Shown one piece after another: positions 1 to 11,112 of a DNA stretch of 64,000 bases. A program made the position numbers and the translations under genes. The notes under the pieces were generated by a model that was given only the letters and a program-made list of their open reading frames with translations, had not been told where the DNA came from and searched no databases. Numbering within the stretch: the first letter of the stretch is position 1; each line of letters opens with the position of its first letter. Origin of the DNA: Blattabacterium cuenoti (GTDB lineage: Bacteria; Bacteroidota; Bacteroidia; Flavobacteriales; Blattabacteriaceae); NCBI RefSeq assembly GCF_014251315.1, contig NZ_CP059185.1, forward strand, positions 391,017 through 455,016, in the 5' to 3' direction.

Positions 1-636
1 TTCAAAAAATCTTTTTTTTGCTTGTTTTTTATCAATTTGAATATCTTGAAAAGTATTGTAATGAACGCCCAATATTTTATCACATTTCAAAAAATCTGAA
101 GCAAGAATAGCTTCTTCTATATCCATAGTGTATCTTCCTCCTATTGGTAGAATAGAAAGTTTTAATTTACCAAAATGAGGAATCAAATTCATTTCATACA
201 TGACAGATGTATCTCCTGATATATATAAATTCCCTTCATCTGTATGTAAAAGAAAACCCCCTGGATTTCCTCCATAAGTCCCATCGTTAAAAACACTGGA
301 ATGGGTCGCCCAAACATATTTCAATTTTCCAAAAGGAAAAGATATAAAAGAACCATAATTAATGCCATATGTTTTTATTCCTTTTTTTCCAAAAAAAATA
401 GATATTTCATAATTAGAAATTACTAAAGCATTATTAAATTTATGCGAAAATAATTCTACATCACAAACATGATCATAATGTGCATGAGTTAACAAAATAT
501 AATCTATTTTTTGAAATTTTTTCAAAAAATTCGTGTTTTTAAAAATAGGATTTTCAGAAAAAAAAGGATCTATTAATAAACATTTTTCATGTATTTCTAA
601 CATACATGTACTGTGAGAAAAAAAAGTAACTTTCAT
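1..636 (-). CDS. Metal-dependent hydrolase of the metallo-beta-lactamase fold (UPF0173-like), 3' end cut by window
   Basis: The frame is open from the ATG at 636 to the window edge (212 codons, no stop), so the C-terminus lies outside. The protein shows the metallo-beta-lactamase metal motif HAHYDH near residue 53, a later glycine-rich stretch (TYGGNPGG) and a GDTS motif, the layout of UPF0173-type metal-dependent hydrolases. No signal peptide is visible, so it is probably cytoplasmic. The substrate is unknown for the family. It lies 4 bases downstream of menA on the same strand and is probably the last or near-last gene of a menB-menA-hydrolase transcript. Sure of the fold, not of the reaction. 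Confidence 0.85.
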   Translation of the reverse strand, partial: MKVTFFSHSTCMLEIHEKCLLIDPFFSENPIFKNTNFLKKFQKIDYILLTHAHYDHVCDVELFSHKFNNALVISNYEISIFFGKKGIKTYGINYGSFISFPFGKLKYVWATHSSVFNDGTYGGNPGGFLLHTDEGNLYISGDTSVMYEMNLIPHFGKLKLSILPIGGRYTMDIEEAILASDFLKCDKILGVHYNTFQDIQIDKKQAKKRFFE

Positions 637-640
637 AAGT

Positions 641-1546
641 TTAATTTATGAAACTAATTCCTATACTAAATTCATATAAAAAAGTAAGCATCACTAATTT
701 TTTCAATTCAGAATTAAAAAGTTTTTTTTCTTTCATATAAATTATATTTTTAATATGCAATATTAAAAATATAACAGGAAAAATAAAAAAAAACCATTGA
801 TAAATAGTTTTTTTATTTAAAAAAATAAAATATATTCCTAAAAGTATTGAAAGTGATATAACAAATGTATGATATAATTTCGCATATTTAATACCTAACC
901 AAACAGCTGTAGTATATTTTCGATTTTCATAATCGTTATCCAAATCTCTCATGTTATTAATATTTAAAACTCCTATATTCAAAAGTCCTATAGATAAAGA
1001 AAGAATAAATATATCTATACATAAAGTGTATGTATACAAAAAATAGCTTCCTTCTACTGAAAAAAAACCAAAAAAAATCAGAACAAATAAATCGCCCATT
1101 CCTACCACATATCCATAAGGATATGATCCAATAGAATATTTTATTGAACTGCATATACATATAAAAATTCCTATAAATGATATAATAAAAATGAAAAAAT
1201 TTTTCCATAAGATAGTTTCACAAAGCAAAAAAAATCCTGAAAAAAAAGATAATATAGAAAATATGTAGATAGCCTTTTTCATTTCTGATAAAGAAATAAA
1301 ACCACATTGAATTGTTCTTTTAGGACCTATTCGTTTAAAATTATCTACTCCTGTTATACTATCTCCATAATCATTTGAAAAATTAGCCAATATTTGCAAT
1401 AACAAAGCAGTAATAATACATAAAATATAAGCGATGATATTTACATTTGTTCTAGACTTGGATATAAAAAAACTCAAAGTGACTCCTGAGAAAGATAAAG
1501 GTAAAGTATGAATGCGAGCTGCATAAATCCAATACTTCAATTTCAT
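641..1546 (-). CDS. menA: 1,4-dihydroxy-2-naphthoate polyprenyltransferase (menaquinone synthesis)
   Basis: This is a 301-residue UbiA-family membrane prenyltransferase. It attaches the polyprenyl chain to 1,4-dihydroxy-2-naphthoate to give demethylmenaquinone. Two Asp-rich motifs typical of the family are visible: [12 protein letters not shown] near residue 58 and [14 protein letters not shown] near residue 200, separated by many hydrophobic helices. Length fits MenA. The start codon overlaps the menB stop by 4 bases (ATGA arrangement), which indicates translational coupling. The position next to menB, the preceding enzymatic step, supports MenA over UbiA. Confidence 0.93.
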   Translation of the reverse strand: MKLKYWIYAARIHTLPLSFSGVTLSFFISKSRTNVNIIAYILCIITALLLQILANFSNDYGDSITGVDNFKRIGPKRTIQCGFISLSEMKKAIYIFSILSFFSGFFLLCETILWKNFFIFIISFIGIFICICSSIKYSIGSYPYGYVVGMGDLFVLIFFGFFSVEGSYFLYTYTLCIDIFILSLSIGLLNIGVLNINNMRDLDNDYENRKYTTAVWLGIKYAKLYHTFVISLSILLGIYFIFLNKKTIYQWFFFIFPVIFLILHIKNIIYMKEKKLFNSELKKLVMLTFLYEFSIGISFIN

Positions 1547-2367
1547 AAAAATCTCGGAAATTTTTTAAAATCTGGAGATCTTTTTTCTAAAAAAGCTTTT
1601 TTTCCTTCTTGAGATTCTTCCATTAAATAAAACATCAAAGTAGCATCTCCTGCTAATTGCATTAATCCATGTTGTCCATCTAATTCGGCGTTTAGACAAC
1701 GTTTGATCATCCTTAAAGACATAGGACTTCTCTTTTGTATAATTTTACACCATTCTATGGTTTTTTTTTCCAATTCTCTTTTTTTTACTACTTTATTAAT
1801 CAATCCCATTTCTAAAGCTTCTCTAGCAGTATATTTTTTACATAAAAACCACATTTCTCGTGTTTTTTTCTGTCCAATATGACGGGCTAAATATGAACAT
1901 CCAAATCCACCATCAAAAGAACCAACTTTTGGACCTACTTGACTAAAAATTGCATTATCAGAAGCTATAGTTAAATCACAAACAACATGCAAAACATGAC
2001 CTCCTCCTATTGCATAACCATTAACCATGGCTATAACCGGTTTGGGTATTTCTCTTACTTTTTTATAAAAATCTAAAATATTTAATCTGGGAATTCCATT
2101 TTGATCTAAATACCCTCCCATTCCCCTTGTAGTTTGATCTCCTCCAGAACAAAAAGATTTTTCTCCAGATCCAGTTATAATTAATATATCTATATCATTT
2201 CTATTTCTACATATATTTATGGCATCTATCATTTCATTCACTGTTTCTACACGAAATGCATTATGACACCATGGTCTATTAATCTCTATTTTAGAAATTC
2301 CTTCTCCAAAAAAAAATAAAATATCTTTATATTTTTTAATTGGAACCCAATCTATAGTATAATTCAT
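1543..2367 (-). CDS. menB: 1,4-dihydroxy-2-naphthoyl-CoA synthase
   Basis: This is a crotonase-fold enzyme that closes the second ring of o-succinylbenzoyl-CoA in menaquinone synthesis. Visible motifs are SGGDQTTRG (oxyanion loop region), a GGGHVLH segment and GSFDGGFG. I chose the ATG at 2367 (274 aa), where the protein begins [11 protein letters not shown] as in other MenB. The open frame extends 20 codons further to 2427, but that extension is hydrophobic, unlike the family, and overlaps the divergent gene. It is the first gene of a menB-menA-hydrolase run. Confidence 0.93.
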   Translation of the reverse strand: MNYTIDWVPIKKYKDILFFFGEGISKIEINRPWCHNAFRVETVNEMIDAINICRNRNDIDILIITGSGEKSFCSGGDQTTRGMGGYLDQNGIPRLNILDFYKKVREIPKPVIAMVNGYAIGGGHVLHVVCDLTIASDNAIFSQVGPKVGSFDGGFGCSYLARHIGQKKTREMWFLCKKYTAREALEMGLINKVVKKRELEKKTIEWCKIIQKRSPMSLRMIKRCLNAELDGQHGLMQLAGDATLMFYLMEESQEGKKAFLEKRSPDFKKFPRFL

Positions 2368-2385
2368 AATAAAAAAAATTAAAAA

Positions 2386-2844
2386 TTGATGTTTATTTTG
2401 ACAAAAAAACAAAAAAAGAGATTTCATTATGTTATGTTTCGTAACATGTTATCTATATCCACAGGAGTTTCAATAGGTATTATAGAAATACTTTTTTCCA
2501 TTAAACTTGTTAAAAAATGGTTTACAAAAATACAATTTATACCATTAAAAAAATTTAAATATGTTTTAGTTGAAGCTCCTACTGAATTTTTTGTAATTTT
2601 AATTTTCTTTTATGCTTTTAGCGCCTTATTAGGAGGAATGATAACTGCTTTTTTTGCAAAAAATGCAAAAAAAGCTTATGCAATATTAACAGGTTTAATT
2701 TTATTTATCATTGTATTATTTCATATGTTTTTCTATCCATTTCCATTATGGTTTAAAATAATAATTTTACCTATTTTTTTTCCTTTTTCATACATAGGAG
2801 GAAATTTTATAGAATTATTGAAAAGAAAAAAATGGATAAATTAA
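2386..2844 (+). CDS. Uncharacterised small integral membrane protein
   Basis: I do not recognise this gene. The frame encodes up to 152 residues with about four hydrophobic segments (near residues 18-38, 65-90, 95-120 and 122-145) and a basic, Lys/Arg-rich tail, so it is probably an inner-membrane protein. The third ATG (2434, MFRNML) is also a reasonable start, because the first 17 codons are polar and lie in the narrow divergent gap with menB. Its last 30 bases overlap the 3' end of nhaD on the other strand. A glycine-rich [13 protein letters not shown] segment in the middle resembles small membrane proteins of unknown function in flavobacteria. The intact frame argues that it is expressed. 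Confidence 0.6.
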   Translation: MMFILTKKQKKRFHYVMFRNMLSISTGVSIGIIEILFSIKLVKKWFTKIQFIPLKKFKYVLVEAPTEFFVILIFFYAFSALLGGMITAFFAKNAKKAYAILTGLILFIIVLFHMFFYPFPLWFKIIILPIFFPFSYIGGNFIELLKRKKWIN

Positions 2845-4083
2845 TAAATAAATAAATCCAGATATATATCCTATTAAAGCTATCCAACTAATTTTTTTTA
2901 AATACCAAAAAAAATTTATCTTTTCCATACTCATAGCTGCCACACCTGCAGCAGATCCTATAAGAAAAATACTTCCTCCTGTTCCAGAAACATAAGCCAT
3001 AAAATGCCATAAATCATGATTTACAGGATAAGAAAACATAGCGATAGTAGCAGCGACTAAAGGAACGTTATCTATAATAGAAGAAATTAATCCAAATAAA
3101 AAAGTTGTAATTTTCCATGTATAAACAGTTTCATTAATCCAATGAGATAAACTATATAATTTTCCCATAGATTCTAAAGAAGAAACAGAAAGTAAAATTC
3201 CCAAAAAAAATAAAATACTAGACATATCTACTTTTTTGAACGTGTCATCTAAAATAGATTTTGATTTATATTTTTTAGATGCTATAAAAAGCATAATTCC
3301 TAAAGAAAACATCATACCCATATATGGAGGAATACCTATTATAGTTTTAAAAATTGGAACAAGTAACATTAAAAATAAACCTATTTTTAACATAAAAAAA
3401 CCTCTATTTATAGAATCTCTTGATAGATTATTTTTTTTTATTTGAATATCTCCATTAAAAATAGGAATATAAGAAGCTATTAAAGTAGAAATTACCATAC
3501 ACAATATAGATGGTATAAATATTTTTTTTATGAGATGAGTTGTAGTTACTTTATTAGAAATCCATAACATAGTTGTTGTTATATCTCCAATAGGAGACCA
3601 AACTCCTCCTGCATTAGCAGATATAATAACTAATCCTAAATAATATAAACGATCTTTATAATTAGAAACTGTTTTTTTTAAAAGAGAAATCAAAACCATG
3701 GTAGCTGTAAGATTATCTATTATAGCAGATAACAAAAAAGAAACTATACTTATAATCCATAAAAATTTACGTTTTGTACTTGTACAAAACAATTCTTTTA
3801 AAGCTTCAAATCCAGAGTGTTTTTCAATGACAGCAATAATAGACATAGCTCCAATAAGAAAAAAAACAATTTCAGATGCTTTTCCTAAATGAAATAATAA
3901 TAAATGTTTAGGATTTTTTTTCAGAATTAAATGTTGATCTAGTTCATAAACAGGAATATTTAAGTATATAATTAAAGACCAACAAGTAACAGCCATCAAA
4001 ATAGATGGAATAACTTTATTTAAAGAAAAAAAATTCTCAAGAGTAATTAATAAATATCCAAAGATAAAAATTAAAATCACCAT
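2815..4083 (-). CDS. nhaD: Na+/H+ antiporter, NhaD family
   Basis: This is a 422-residue polytopic membrane protein of the ion-transporter superfamily. It is hydrophobic throughout, with about 11-12 segments and conserved polar membrane motifs (SAIIDNLTATMV near 117-128, SANAGGVWSPIGD near 155-167, SSIIDNVPLVAA near 335-346). The paired IDN motifs in two half-repeats are typical of NhaD. The role is sodium export in exchange for protons. It lies 40 bases after eno on the same strand and ends the long ribosomal/glycolytic block. Its 3' end overlaps the convergent small membrane gene by 30 bases. Confidence 0.88.
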   Translation of the reverse strand: MVILIFIFGYLLITLENFFSLNKVIPSILMAVTCWSLIIYLNIPVYELDQHLILKKNPKHLLLFHLGKASEIVFFLIGAMSIIAVIEKHSGFEALKELFCTSTKRKFLWIISIVSFLLSAIIDNLTATMVLISLLKKTVSNYKDRLYYLGLVIISANAGGVWSPIGDITTTMLWISNKVTTTHLIKKIFIPSILCMVISTLIASYIPIFNGDIQIKKNNLSRDSINRGFFMLKIGLFLMLLVPIFKTIIGIPPYMGMMFSLGIMLFIASKKYKSKSILDDTFKKVDMSSILFFLGILLSVSSLESMGKLYSLSHWINETVYTWKITTFLFGLISSIIDNVPLVAATIAMFSYPVNHDLWHFMAYVSGTGGSIFLIGSAAGVAAMSMEKINFFWYLKKISWIALIGYISGFIYLLIYPFFSFQ

Positions 4084-4123
4084 TGATTTTTATATTTTTC
4101 TATTTCTATTATTTATTAATTAT

Positions 4124-5419
4124 TTAATTCCATTTTGAATAAAATGAATACTTTCCAAGATTATTTTCAATACGTAATAATTGATTATATTTTGAAATTC
4201 TTTCAGAACGACATAAAGAACCTGTTTTTATTTGTCCAATATTAAACGCGACAGAAAGATCCGAAATAAAAGAATCTTCAGTATCTCCAGAACGATGAGA
4301 AATTATATTTTTATATTTATTTTCTTTAGCTACATTTATTGTTTCAATTGTTTCTGTTAATGTTCCTACTTGATTGAGTTTAATTAAAATAGAATTTGCT
4401 ACTTTTTTTTCTATTCCTTTATTCAATCTATTTACTTGTGTAACAAATAGATCATCTCCAACTAGTTGAACTTTATCTCCTATTTCATCAGTTAATAATT
4501 TCCATCCTTCCCAATCATCTTGACCCATACCGTCTTCAATAGATATAATTGGATATTTTTTTATTAAGTAAGATAAATAATTAATATGTTCTTCTCTTGA
4601 TTTTATTGAATTTTTTGTTTTTTTTTCTGATTTTTCGAATTTAGAATAATTATATTGGTCATTTCTATAAAATTCAGATGCAGCACAATCTATAGCTATT
4701 GCTATTTGATCATAAGGTTCATAGTTTGCCGTATGTATAGCTTCTAATATATGATCTAGAACATCTTCAATTCCATTATTGAAATTAGGAGAAAAACCTC
4801 CTTCATCACCTACATTTGTAGAATAACCTTTTTTATTTAAAATGTTTTTCAATTGATAAAATACTTTATGTCCCATTTGAATTGCTTCTCCAAAAGAGTT
4901 TGCTTTCATAGGGACTATCATAAATTCTTGAAAAACTATGGAAGAAGCATTTGAATGTATTCCTCCATTTACAATATTTATTAAAGGGATAGGAAGAAAA
5001 CAGGGATGAACTCCTCCTATATATCTATAAAGAGGAAGATCTAATTCATTAGATGCTGCTTTTACAGTTGCTAAAGATATTGCTAAAATAGCGTTAGATC
5101 CTAATCTTCTTTTATCTTTTGTTCCATCTAATTCTAACATTAGTTTATCAATACAGATTTGATCTAAAACAGATTTTCCAATCAATTCAGGAGCGATAAT
5201 ATCATTGACATTTTTAACGGCTTTTAAAACTCCTTTTCCAAAAAAAACATTTTCTTTATTATCACGTAATTCAAAAGCTTCATTTTTCCCTTTTGATGCT
5301 CCAGATGGAACAGAAGCACGTCCTAGTATGTTATTTTCTGTTATTACATCTACTTCTACAGTAGGATTACCCCTAGAATCCAATATTTGTCTAGCTTGAA
5401 TTCTTTTAATTTTTATCAT
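4124..5419 (-). CDS. eno: Enolase
   Basis: Converts 2-phosphoglycerate to phosphoenolpyruvate in glycolysis. The protein has 431 residues, normal for the family. All key elements are visible: FQEFMIVP (substrate Glu), GDEGGFSPN (catalytic Glu), [16 protein letters not shown] and VGDD (three Mg2+ ligands), SILIKLNQ (catalytic Lys), [10 protein letters not shown] and [11 protein letters not shown]. The start ATG overlaps the rplQ stop by 14 bases. A place directly after rplQ ties enolase expression to the alpha ribosomal operon. Confidence 0.98.
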   Translation of the reverse strand: MIKIKRIQARQILDSRGNPTVEVDVITENNILGRASVPSGASKGKNEAFELRDNKENVFFGKGVLKAVKNVNDIIAPELIGKSVLDQICIDKLMLELDGTKDKRRLGSNAILAISLATVKAASNELDLPLYRYIGGVHPCFLPIPLINIVNGGIHSNASSIVFQEFMIVPMKANSFGEAIQMGHKVFYQLKNILNKKGYSTNVGDEGGFSPNFNNGIEDVLDHILEAIHTANYEPYDQIAIAIDCAASEFYRNDQYNYSKFEKSEKKTKNSIKSREEHINYLSYLIKKYPIISIEDGMGQDDWEGWKLLTDEIGDKVQLVGDDLFVTQVNRLNKGIEKKVANSILIKLNQVGTLTETIETINVAKENKYKNIISHRSGDTEDSFISDLSVAFNIGQIKTGSLCRSERISKYNQLLRIENNLGKYSFYSKWN

Positions 5420-5852
5420 TATTCATTTTTTTATCTATTTTTTTTCTGCTACGTCTTACAGATTTAACTCTTTTTTTAGAAGTATAAATTTCATTAAAAT
5501 CCACTAATTCTATAAGAGAAAAAGGAGCTTGATCTCCAAAACGAAATCCAGTCTTTATTATTCTAGTATACCCACCAGGACGTTCACGGACTTTTTCAAA
5601 AATGTTTTTATTAAATAATTCTGATACAGCTGTTTTATCTCTCAAATACGAAAAAATATTCCTTTTGGAATGAATTGTTTTAATTTTTGATTTTGTAATA
5701 ATAGGTTCTATATATTTTCTCAAAGCCTTAGCTTTAGCTAAAGTGGTAAAAATTCTTTTCTTTTTTATAAGAGAAGAAGCCATATTGGAAAGAAGAGATT
5801 TACGATGTCCACATTTTCTTCCTAAATGATTATTTTTATTTCTATGATTCAT
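5406..5852 (-). CDS. rplQ: 50S ribosomal protein L17
   Basis: L17 binds 23S rRNA near the exit-tunnel side of the large subunit. The protein has 148 residues; the N-terminal core shows the family features [14 protein letters not shown] and MASSLI, followed by [17 protein letters not shown] and [11 protein letters not shown]. The C-terminus carries a Lys/Arg-rich tail (residues about 125-148) that is longer than in E. coli and common in Bacteroidota. It lies 19 bases after rpoA, as in the classic alpha operon. Confidence 0.97.
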   Translation of the reverse strand: MNHRNKNNHLGRKCGHRKSLLSNMASSLIKKKRIFTTLAKAKALRKYIEPIITKSKIKTIHSKRNIFSYLRDKTAVSELFNKNIFEKVRERPGGYTRIIKTGFRFGDQAPFSLIELVDFNEIYTSKKRVKSVRRSRKKIDKKMNNDKN

Positions 5853-5871
5853 TACAGATTTAATCTTTCTT

Positions 5872-6870
5872 TTATGATTCCTTCAATTTATATTCTTCTA
5901 TATTCATTCCGAAATATAATCCTTTTTCCTTCATTTTATTTTCTAATTCATCTAGGGATTTTTTTCCAAAATTTCTCATTTTTAACATAGTATTTCTAGT
6001 ACAACTCACTAAATCTTCTATAGTAATTATAGAGGCCAATTTTAAGCAATTTTTTGTACGAACAGATAAATCCATGTCACTTAATTTAGATTTTAACAAT
6101 GTTCGCATTCGAATAAATTCTTCATTATATTTTTTATTTTCATTAATTTCTTCTTGTTTTTTTTCGCCTATTTTTTCATAAGAAAAAATAGAAAAATATT
6201 GAATTAATATTTTTGAAGCCTCTATTAAAGCTAATTTTGGACAGATTGATCCATCTGTTTTGATTTCTAATGAAAGATTTTCAAAATCAGTTTTCTGTCC
6301 TACACGACAATTTTCTATCGTGTATCTTACATTTTTGATAGGAGTAAAAATAGAATCTATAGGAATTGTTTCAATTGAATCTTCATTATTTTTTTTATTC
6401 TCTTCTGCTGGAATATAACCCCTTCCCTCTTCAATCGTAAAACTTATTTCTAAAGGAACTGATTCATCTTTATTACAAATAACTAAATCATCATTTAAAA
6501 TCTGAAATCCAGAAATGAACTTATTTAAAATTTTTCCTGTTACTTGTTTTCCATGATTGACATAAGCGTTTACTTTTTCTTTACAAGTTCCTGATATGTT
6601 TTGTTTAAAACGAATTTTTTTGAAATTTAAAACAATTTCAGTTACATCTTCAATGACGCCTTTTATAGTAGAAAATTCATATTCAACTCCTTTAATTCTA
6701 ATAGAAGTAACTGCAAATCCTCTAAGAGAACCCAATAAAACTCTTCTTAATGCATTTCCTAATGTAATTCCATATCCAGGTTCTAAAGGTTTTAAATGAA
6801 AAATACCTTTATTATCTGAAAACTCAGATATTGCAATTCTATCAGGTTTTACAAAGTCTAGAATAGCCAT
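5872..6870 (-). CDS. rpoA: DNA-directed RNA polymerase subunit alpha
   Basis: 332 residues. The N-terminal domain carries the assembly motifs [18 protein letters not shown] (about residues 28-45) and the GYIPAEEN region, and the C-terminal domain carries a helix-hairpin-helix DNA-contact module ([29 protein letters not shown]). It forms the dimer on which RNA polymerase assembles. The retained C-terminal domain means upstream-element or activator contact is still possible in this reduced genome. It follows rpsD by 21 bases. Confidence 0.98.
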   Translation of the reverse strand: MAILDFVKPDRIAISEFSDNKGIFHLKPLEPGYGITLGNALRRVLLGSLRGFAVTSIRIKGVEYEFSTIKGVIEDVTEIVLNFKKIRFKQNISGTCKEKVNAYVNHGKQVTGKILNKFISGFQILNDDLVICNKDESVPLEISFTIEEGRGYIPAEENKKNNEDSIETIPIDSIFTPIKNVRYTIENCRVGQKTDFENLSLEIKTDGSICPKLALIEASKILIQYFSIFSYEKIGEKKQEEINENKKYNEEFIRMRTLLKSKLSDMDLSVRTKNCLKLASIITIEDLVSCTRNTMLKMRNFGKKSLDELENKMKEKGLYFGMNIEEYKLKES

Positions 6871-6891
6871 ATAATTAATTTATCTACTATT

Positions 6892-7503
6892 TTATTTCGA
6901 ATATAATTCAACAATTAATTGTTCTTTAATATTTTCGGGGATTTGTATTCTTTTTGGCATTATTCTAAATATACCAAACATGTTCTTTTCATCCAAAATT
7001 AACCATTCTACTAATGGACCTGTTTTTTTATTATGTATAGAATTTAATATTACAGGATGTTTTTTGGATTTTTCTTTTATTCCTATTTTATCTCCAGGTT
7101 TTAACCTAAAAGAAGGAATATTAACTACTTTATCATTAACAACAATATGTCTATGAGAAACAATTTGACGAGCGGAAGATCGAGATGGTGCAAATTTTAA
7201 TCTAAAAACTATATTATCTAAACGACTTTCACATGCTTGTAATAATAATTCTCCGGTTATTCCTTTTTTTTTTGCCGCTTCAAAAAATAAACTTTCAAAT
7301 TGTCGTTCCAATATTCCATAAGTATATCTCGCTTTTTGTTTTTCTATTAATTGAATAAAATATTCTGAACGTTTTCCTCTACGACGATTATTTCCATGTT
7401 GACTAGATGGGGATTTTTTTCTTTCAAAATATTTATCTTCACCATAAATACATTCTCCAAATCTTCTAGAAATTTTAGTTTTAGGTCCTGTATATTTTGC
7501 CAT
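6892..7503 (-). CDS. rpsD: 30S ribosomal protein S4
   Basis: 203 residues, a primary 16S rRNA binder and assembly initiator. It starts [17 protein letters not shown] as in Bacteroidota S4, and the S4 RNA-binding domain is visible as [22 protein letters not shown] followed by [13 protein letters not shown] (about residues 90-135). The zinc-binding cysteines seen in some bacterial S4 proteins are absent. The C-terminus ends IVELYSK, standard for the family. Confidence 0.97.
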   Translation of the reverse strand: MAKYTGPKTKISRRFGECIYGEDKYFERKKSPSSQHGNNRRRGKRSEYFIQLIEKQKARYTYGILERQFESLFFEAAKKKGITGELLLQACESRLDNIVFRLKFAPSRSSARQIVSHRHIVVNDKVVNIPSFRLKPGDKIGIKEKSKKHPVILNSIHNKKTGPLVEWLILDEKNMFGIFRIMPKRIQIPENIKEQLIVELYSK

Positions 7504-7544
7504 AATTTTTTGATCTTGATTTGAAAAATTTGATTTGAAGAAAA

Positions 7545-7931
7545 TTAAACTCTTCTCCTTTTAGGAGGTCGACAACCATTGTGGGGAAGGGGAGTTATAT
7601 CCTTAATCATTGTAACCATAATTCCAGTGTTACTTAACGCTCGTATAGCCGCATCTCTTCCAGCTCCAGGTCCTTTAACCTTTACTTCCACTTTTTTTAG
7701 TCCAGCATTTAAACCTTCTTTTGCTACATTTTCTGCTACCATTTGAGCAGCATATGGAGTATTTTTTTTAGATCCCTTAAAATTCATTTTTCCAGCAGAA
7801 GACCAGGCAATTACATCTCCTTTTTTATTTGTTAAAGTTATAATAATATTATTAAAAGTAGCTTGAATATGAGCCTCCCCGACAGAATCAACTACTACTG
7901 ATCTTTTTTTCCCCAATGATGATTTTCCCAT
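7545..7931 (-). CDS. rpsK: 30S ribosomal protein S11
   Basis: 128 residues; sits on the platform of the small subunit near the decoding and Shine-Dalgarno regions. Family motifs include [59 protein letters not shown] and the C-terminal [12 protein letters not shown]. Only 3 bases separate it from rpsM upstream, and about 40 bases lie between it and rpsD. Confidence 0.98.
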   Translation of the reverse strand: MGKSSLGKKRSVVVDSVGEAHIQATFNNIIITLTNKKGDVIAWSSAGKMNFKGSKKNTPYAAQMVAENVAKEGLNAGLKKVEVKVKGPGAGRDAAIRALSNTGIMVTMIKDITPLPHNGCRPPKRRRV

Positions 7932-7934
7932 ATT

Positions 7935-8315
7935 TTATTTGGTAACTTTTTTCTTATTTGCTACAGTTTTTTTTCTTCCTTTTCTAGTTCTACAATTATT
8001 TTTTGTTTTTTGCCCTCTTAATGGAAGTCCTTTCCTATGCCTAGTTCCTACATAACAACCTATATCCATCAATCGTTTAATATTAAATTGTTTTTCAGAC
8101 CTTAGTTCTCCTTCAATCTTTACATATTCGGATATATACTTTCTGATTTTACTGATATCATCATCAGACCAATTTTCCACTTTTTTATTTTCATCTATTC
8201 CAATAGAGTTAAGTATTTTTTTTGACAAACTTTTTCCTATTCCATACAAATAAGTAAGACCAATAACACCTCTTTTAAATCTAGGAAGATCCACTCCTGA
8301 AATTCTTACAGACAT
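7935..8315 (-). CDS. rpsM: 30S ribosomal protein S13
   Basis: 126 residues; head protein contacting the P-site tRNA and the L5 bridge. Recognised from [24 protein letters not shown], the helix-hairpin-helix [13 protein letters not shown], and the basic C-terminal tail [22 protein letters not shown]. It follows rpmJ as in other bacteria. Confidence 0.98.
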   Translation of the reverse strand: MSVRISGVDLPRFKRGVIGLTYLYGIGKSLSKKILNSIGIDENKKVENWSDDDISKIRKYISEYVKIEGELRSEKQFNIKRLMDIGCYVGTRHRKGLPLRGQKTKNNCRTRKGRKKTVANKKKVTK

Positions 8316-8328
8316 AAAAAAAATTTAC

Positions 8329-8445
8329 TTAACCTTGTTTTTGTTTAAATCTAGGATTTTTTTTATTAATAATACGAAGACGTTTTTTTCTACTAACAAT
8401 TTTACAATTATCAGTTCTTTTTTTCAAAGATGCTCTTACTTTCAT
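8329..8445 (-). CDS. rpmJ: 50S ribosomal protein L36 (zinc-free form)
   Basis: A 38-codon gene found by reading the gap between rpsM and infA. It begins [17 protein letters not shown] and ends [12 protein letters not shown]. The classic L36 zinc knuckle (three Cys and one His) is broken: only one Cys remains, and the other ligand positions hold Thr, Asn and Phe/Arg. This is the C-minus form that I associate with Bacteroidota. The position between infA and rpsM is the usual one. Confidence 0.95.
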   Translation of the reverse strand: MKVRASLKKRTDNCKIVSRKKRLRIINKKNPRFKQKQG

Positions 8446-8481
8446 AATATAATTTTATTTTAAATTAAATATAATAATCTA

Positions 8482-8697
8482 TTAATATCTATAAGTTATT
8501 CTTCCTCTCTCTAAATCATAAGAAGACATTTCTAATCTAACTTTATCTCCTGGCAATATTTTTATATAATGCATCCTCATCTTACCTGAGATATGAGCTT
8601 TAACAATACATCCATTTTCCAATTCTACACGAAACATTGCATTTGGAGATGACTCAATAATAGTACCATCAACTTCAATATGCTTTTGTTTAGCCAT
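8482..8697 (-). CDS. infA: Translation initiation factor IF-1
   Basis: 71 residues from the ATG at 8697, starting [13 protein letters not shown]. The open frame runs 7 codons further upstream to 8718, but the family always starts at MAK. It is a single OB-fold (S1-like) protein with [27 protein letters not shown] and [10 protein letters not shown], ending RGRITYRY. It binds the 30S A site during initiation. It lies between secY and rpmJ, the usual spc-operon position. Confidence 0.97.
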   Translation of the reverse strand: MAKQKHIEVDGTIIESSPNAMFRVELENGCIVKAHISGKMRMHYIKILPGDKVRLEMSSYDLERGRITYRY

Positions 8698-8748
8698 ATG
8701 CAATAAAATAATAAACAATCATGTATTATAATATACACAAAAAAATTA

Positions 8749-10131
8749 TTATCTAGTATATCTATTACTACGATAGTTCACCATCATTAATTCATCATAA
8801 TGATAGTTCAACAGATATATGTTAACTTGTTGTGAAATATCTAAAATTACTCCTACTACGATTAGTAATGAAGTTCCTCCATAAAATAATGCAAAACTCT
8901 GAGTAAATCCCATACGGAAAACTATAGATGGAAGTATTGCTATGATTGCCAATAAAACGGCTCCAGGTAATGTTATTGTTGACAAAATATGATCTATGTA
9001 TTCTGCAGTTTCTTTTCCAGGTTTAATTCTGGGAATATGTCCTCCATTTCTTTTCAAGTCGTCAGCCATTTGATTTACTGGAATAGCAATAGCTGTATAA
9101 AAGAAAGTAAAAACTATAACTAGTATAAAAATAGTTAAATTATACCATAAACCATAAATGTCTTGAAAAAGATGAAAAAAGTTTTTAATTTCGATATTTT
9201 TTACATAATCAGAAAAAGTTAATGGAAACAGCATAATAGCTTGAGAAAATATAATCGGCATAACACCAGCTGATGTCATTTTTAGTGGAATATATTGATG
9301 TTTCTTATGAATTAATTGAGAATCTAATTCTAAAGATTTATAATGAGAAACATATTGTACTGGAATTTTTCTAATCGCTTGAATGATTATAATAGAAAAT
9401 AAAATAACTAATAACCATAACAAAAATTCAAGAAATAAGACTATTAATCCTCCATTTCCAGTTTCTAATTTACTAAAAATTTCTTTACTTATGGCATTTG
9501 GAAAGCGCGCTATTATTCCAGACATAATAATTAAGGAAATTCCATTTCCTATTCCTTTATCTGTTATTTTATCTCCTAACCACATAGTAAATAAAGTTCC
9601 AGAAGTTAAAATCATTATTCCTACAATCCAAAACATACTTTTTCCATAAAAAGTATTTAAGTCAATTAAATAAGCGTCCTTAGATGAATAAAAAGGAATA
9701 AATTGTTGAGTTAAAGAAATAAGATATACAGGAGCTTGTATTAAGCATATTCCTACCGTTAACCATCTAGTAATAAAACTAATTTGTTTTCTCCCACTTT
9801 CTCCATCTCTTTGTATTCTTTGTAAGTAAGGAATAATTATACACATTAATTGTATTATAATAGACGCAGATATGTAAGGCATAATACCTAAAGCTAAAAT
9901 TGAAGCGCGATTAAAAGCTCCTCCTGTAAAAGAGGATAAAATCTGCATTAATCCTTTAGAACCTGAATTAAATTTTTCTATAAAATCACTAATCCCCAAA
10001 GGATTAATTCCTGGAAGAGGAACATAAGCACCAAAACGATATACTAATAATAAACTTAAAGTTATTATGATTTTTCTTCGTAATTCTTTTACATTCCAAA
10101 TATTATAAAAAGTTGTTATAAAATTATTCAT
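8749..10131 (-). CDS. secY: Protein translocase subunit SecY
   Basis: 460 residues with about ten membrane helices; forms the protein-conducting channel of the inner membrane. Signature segments are [15 protein letters not shown] (first helix and plug side), [25 protein letters not shown] and the cytoplasmic loop [20 protein letters not shown] (about 360-380) that contacts SecA and the ribosome. Its start overlaps the rplO stop by 4 bases. SecG, YajC, YidC and the SRP RNA are also encoded in this window. Confidence 0.98.
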   Translation of the reverse strand: MNNFITTFYNIWNVKELRRKIIITLSLLLVYRFGAYVPLPGINPLGISDFIEKFNSGSKGLMQILSSFTGGAFNRASILALGIMPYISASIIIQLMCIIIPYLQRIQRDGESGRKQISFITRWLTVGICLIQAPVYLISLTQQFIPFYSSKDAYLIDLNTFYGKSMFWIVGIMILTSGTLFTMWLGDKITDKGIGNGISLIIMSGIIARFPNAISKEIFSKLETGNGGLIVLFLEFLLWLLVILFSIIIIQAIRKIPVQYVSHYKSLELDSQLIHKKHQYIPLKMTSAGVMPIIFSQAIMLFPLTFSDYVKNIEIKNFFHLFQDIYGLWYNLTIFILVIVFTFFYTAIAIPVNQMADDLKRNGGHIPRIKPGKETAEYIDHILSTITLPGAVLLAIIAILPSIVFRMGFTQSFALFYGGTSLLIVVGVILDISQQVNIYLLNYHYDELMMVNYRSNRYTR

Positions 10132-10601
10132 ATAAACATAACTTTTCCTCCTATTTTTTTTATAGAATGTAAAGCTTTTTTGCTAAATTTGTGTGCATAT
10201 ATTTCTAATGGAGTATGAAGTTCTCCTCTCCCTAAAATTTTTACGATACTGTTTTTCTTAACTAAATTTTTTTTCAATAAAAATTCTTTATTTACAATAT
10301 TATTATTATTTTCTTTTTTTTGATCAATGCAGTTTTGAATCGTGTCTAAATTAATTCCAACAATTTTTTTTCTGCAAGTTTTACCTTTAAATCCAAATTT
10401 AGGAATTCTTCTTTGAAGAGGCATTTGTCCTCCTTCAAATCCTTTTTTTTTAGAAAAACCAGATCTAGATTTTGCGCCTTTATGTCCTCTTCCACAAGTT
10501 CTTCCCTTACCAGAACCTTGTCCTCTTCCTAATCTTAATCTACCTTTTTTAGATCCATTATTTGGATGTAAAGAATTAATATTTAAGCAAGTTTTATCCA
10601 T
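10128..10601 (-). CDS. rplO: 50S ribosomal protein L15
   Basis: 157 residues. The glycine- and basic-rich N-terminus ([24 protein letters not shown]) and the [19 protein letters not shown] segment are typical. A run of Asn and Lys around residues 95-105 looks like an A+T-driven insertion. The start overlaps the rpsE stop by 8 bases, so the rpmD (L30) gene normally found between them is absent. Confidence 0.97.
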   Translation of the reverse strand: MDKTCLNINSLHPNNGSKKGRLRLGRGQGSGKGRTCGRGHKGAKSRSGFSKKKGFEGGQMPLQRRIPKFGFKGKTCRKKIVGINLDTIQNCIDQKKENNNNIVNKEFLLKKNLVKKNSIVKILGRGELHTPLEIYAHKFSKKALHSIKKIGGKVMFI

Positions 10602-11103
10602 TATACACTTTTTTTGTAGTAATTCCTCTCTGTTTTGCTATAACATGAACATCTCTTATATTACTTAATGCTTTAATAGTAGCCTTTATAACATTGTGAT
10701 GATTAGATGATCCCTTAGATTTAGATAAAACATTTCTCAATCCTACAGCTTCCAAAACAGCTCTTAAAGGTCCACCAGCAATGATTCCTGTTCCATCAGA
10801 AGCTGGTTTAATAAGAACACGTGCTCCCCCATATTTAGCTTCTTGCTCATGAGGAATAGTCCCATTAGAAATACATACTTTATAAAGACTTCTTTTTGCC
10901 TGTTCTCCAGCTTTATGAATGGCATCAGGAGCTTCTTTAGATTTTCCGAAACCATAACCGACTATTCCGTTTTCATTTCCTTTAATAACAATAGCGCTAA
11001 AACTAAAATATCTTCTTCCTTTAGTAACCTTACACACTCTTGTAACTCCAACTAGTTTTTCTTTCAATTCTAATCCTGTATATTTTATTTTCTTTTCAGA
11101 CAT
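10594..11103 (-). CDS. rpsE: 30S ribosomal protein S5
   Basis: 169 residues; lies at the mRNA entry side of the 30S subunit and affects decoding fidelity. The N-terminal double-stranded-RNA-binding fold is visible in [20 protein letters not shown] residues (about 16-31) and [21 protein letters not shown]. The C-terminal domain contains [19 protein letters not shown] and [16 protein letters not shown]. It follows rplR by 9 bases. Confidence 0.98.
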   Translation of the reverse strand: MSEKKIKYTGLELKEKLVGVTRVCKVTKGRRYFSFSAIVIKGNENGIVGYGFGKSKEAPDAIHKAGEQAKRSLYKVCISNGTIPHEQEAKYGGARVLIKPASDGTGIIAGGPLRAVLEAVGLRNVLSKSKGSSNHHNVIKATIKALSNIRDVHVIAKQRGITTKKVYNG

Positions 11104-11112
11104 ATTTTTTTT

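Noticed and set aside
957..1208. 83-codon minus-strand frame inside menA
   Set aside because: It lies wholly inside menA in another frame and has no family likeness; a shadow of the A+T-rich membrane-protein codons.
10764..10955. Minus-strand frame inside rpsE
   Set aside because: Fully contained in rpsE; composition-driven shadow frame.
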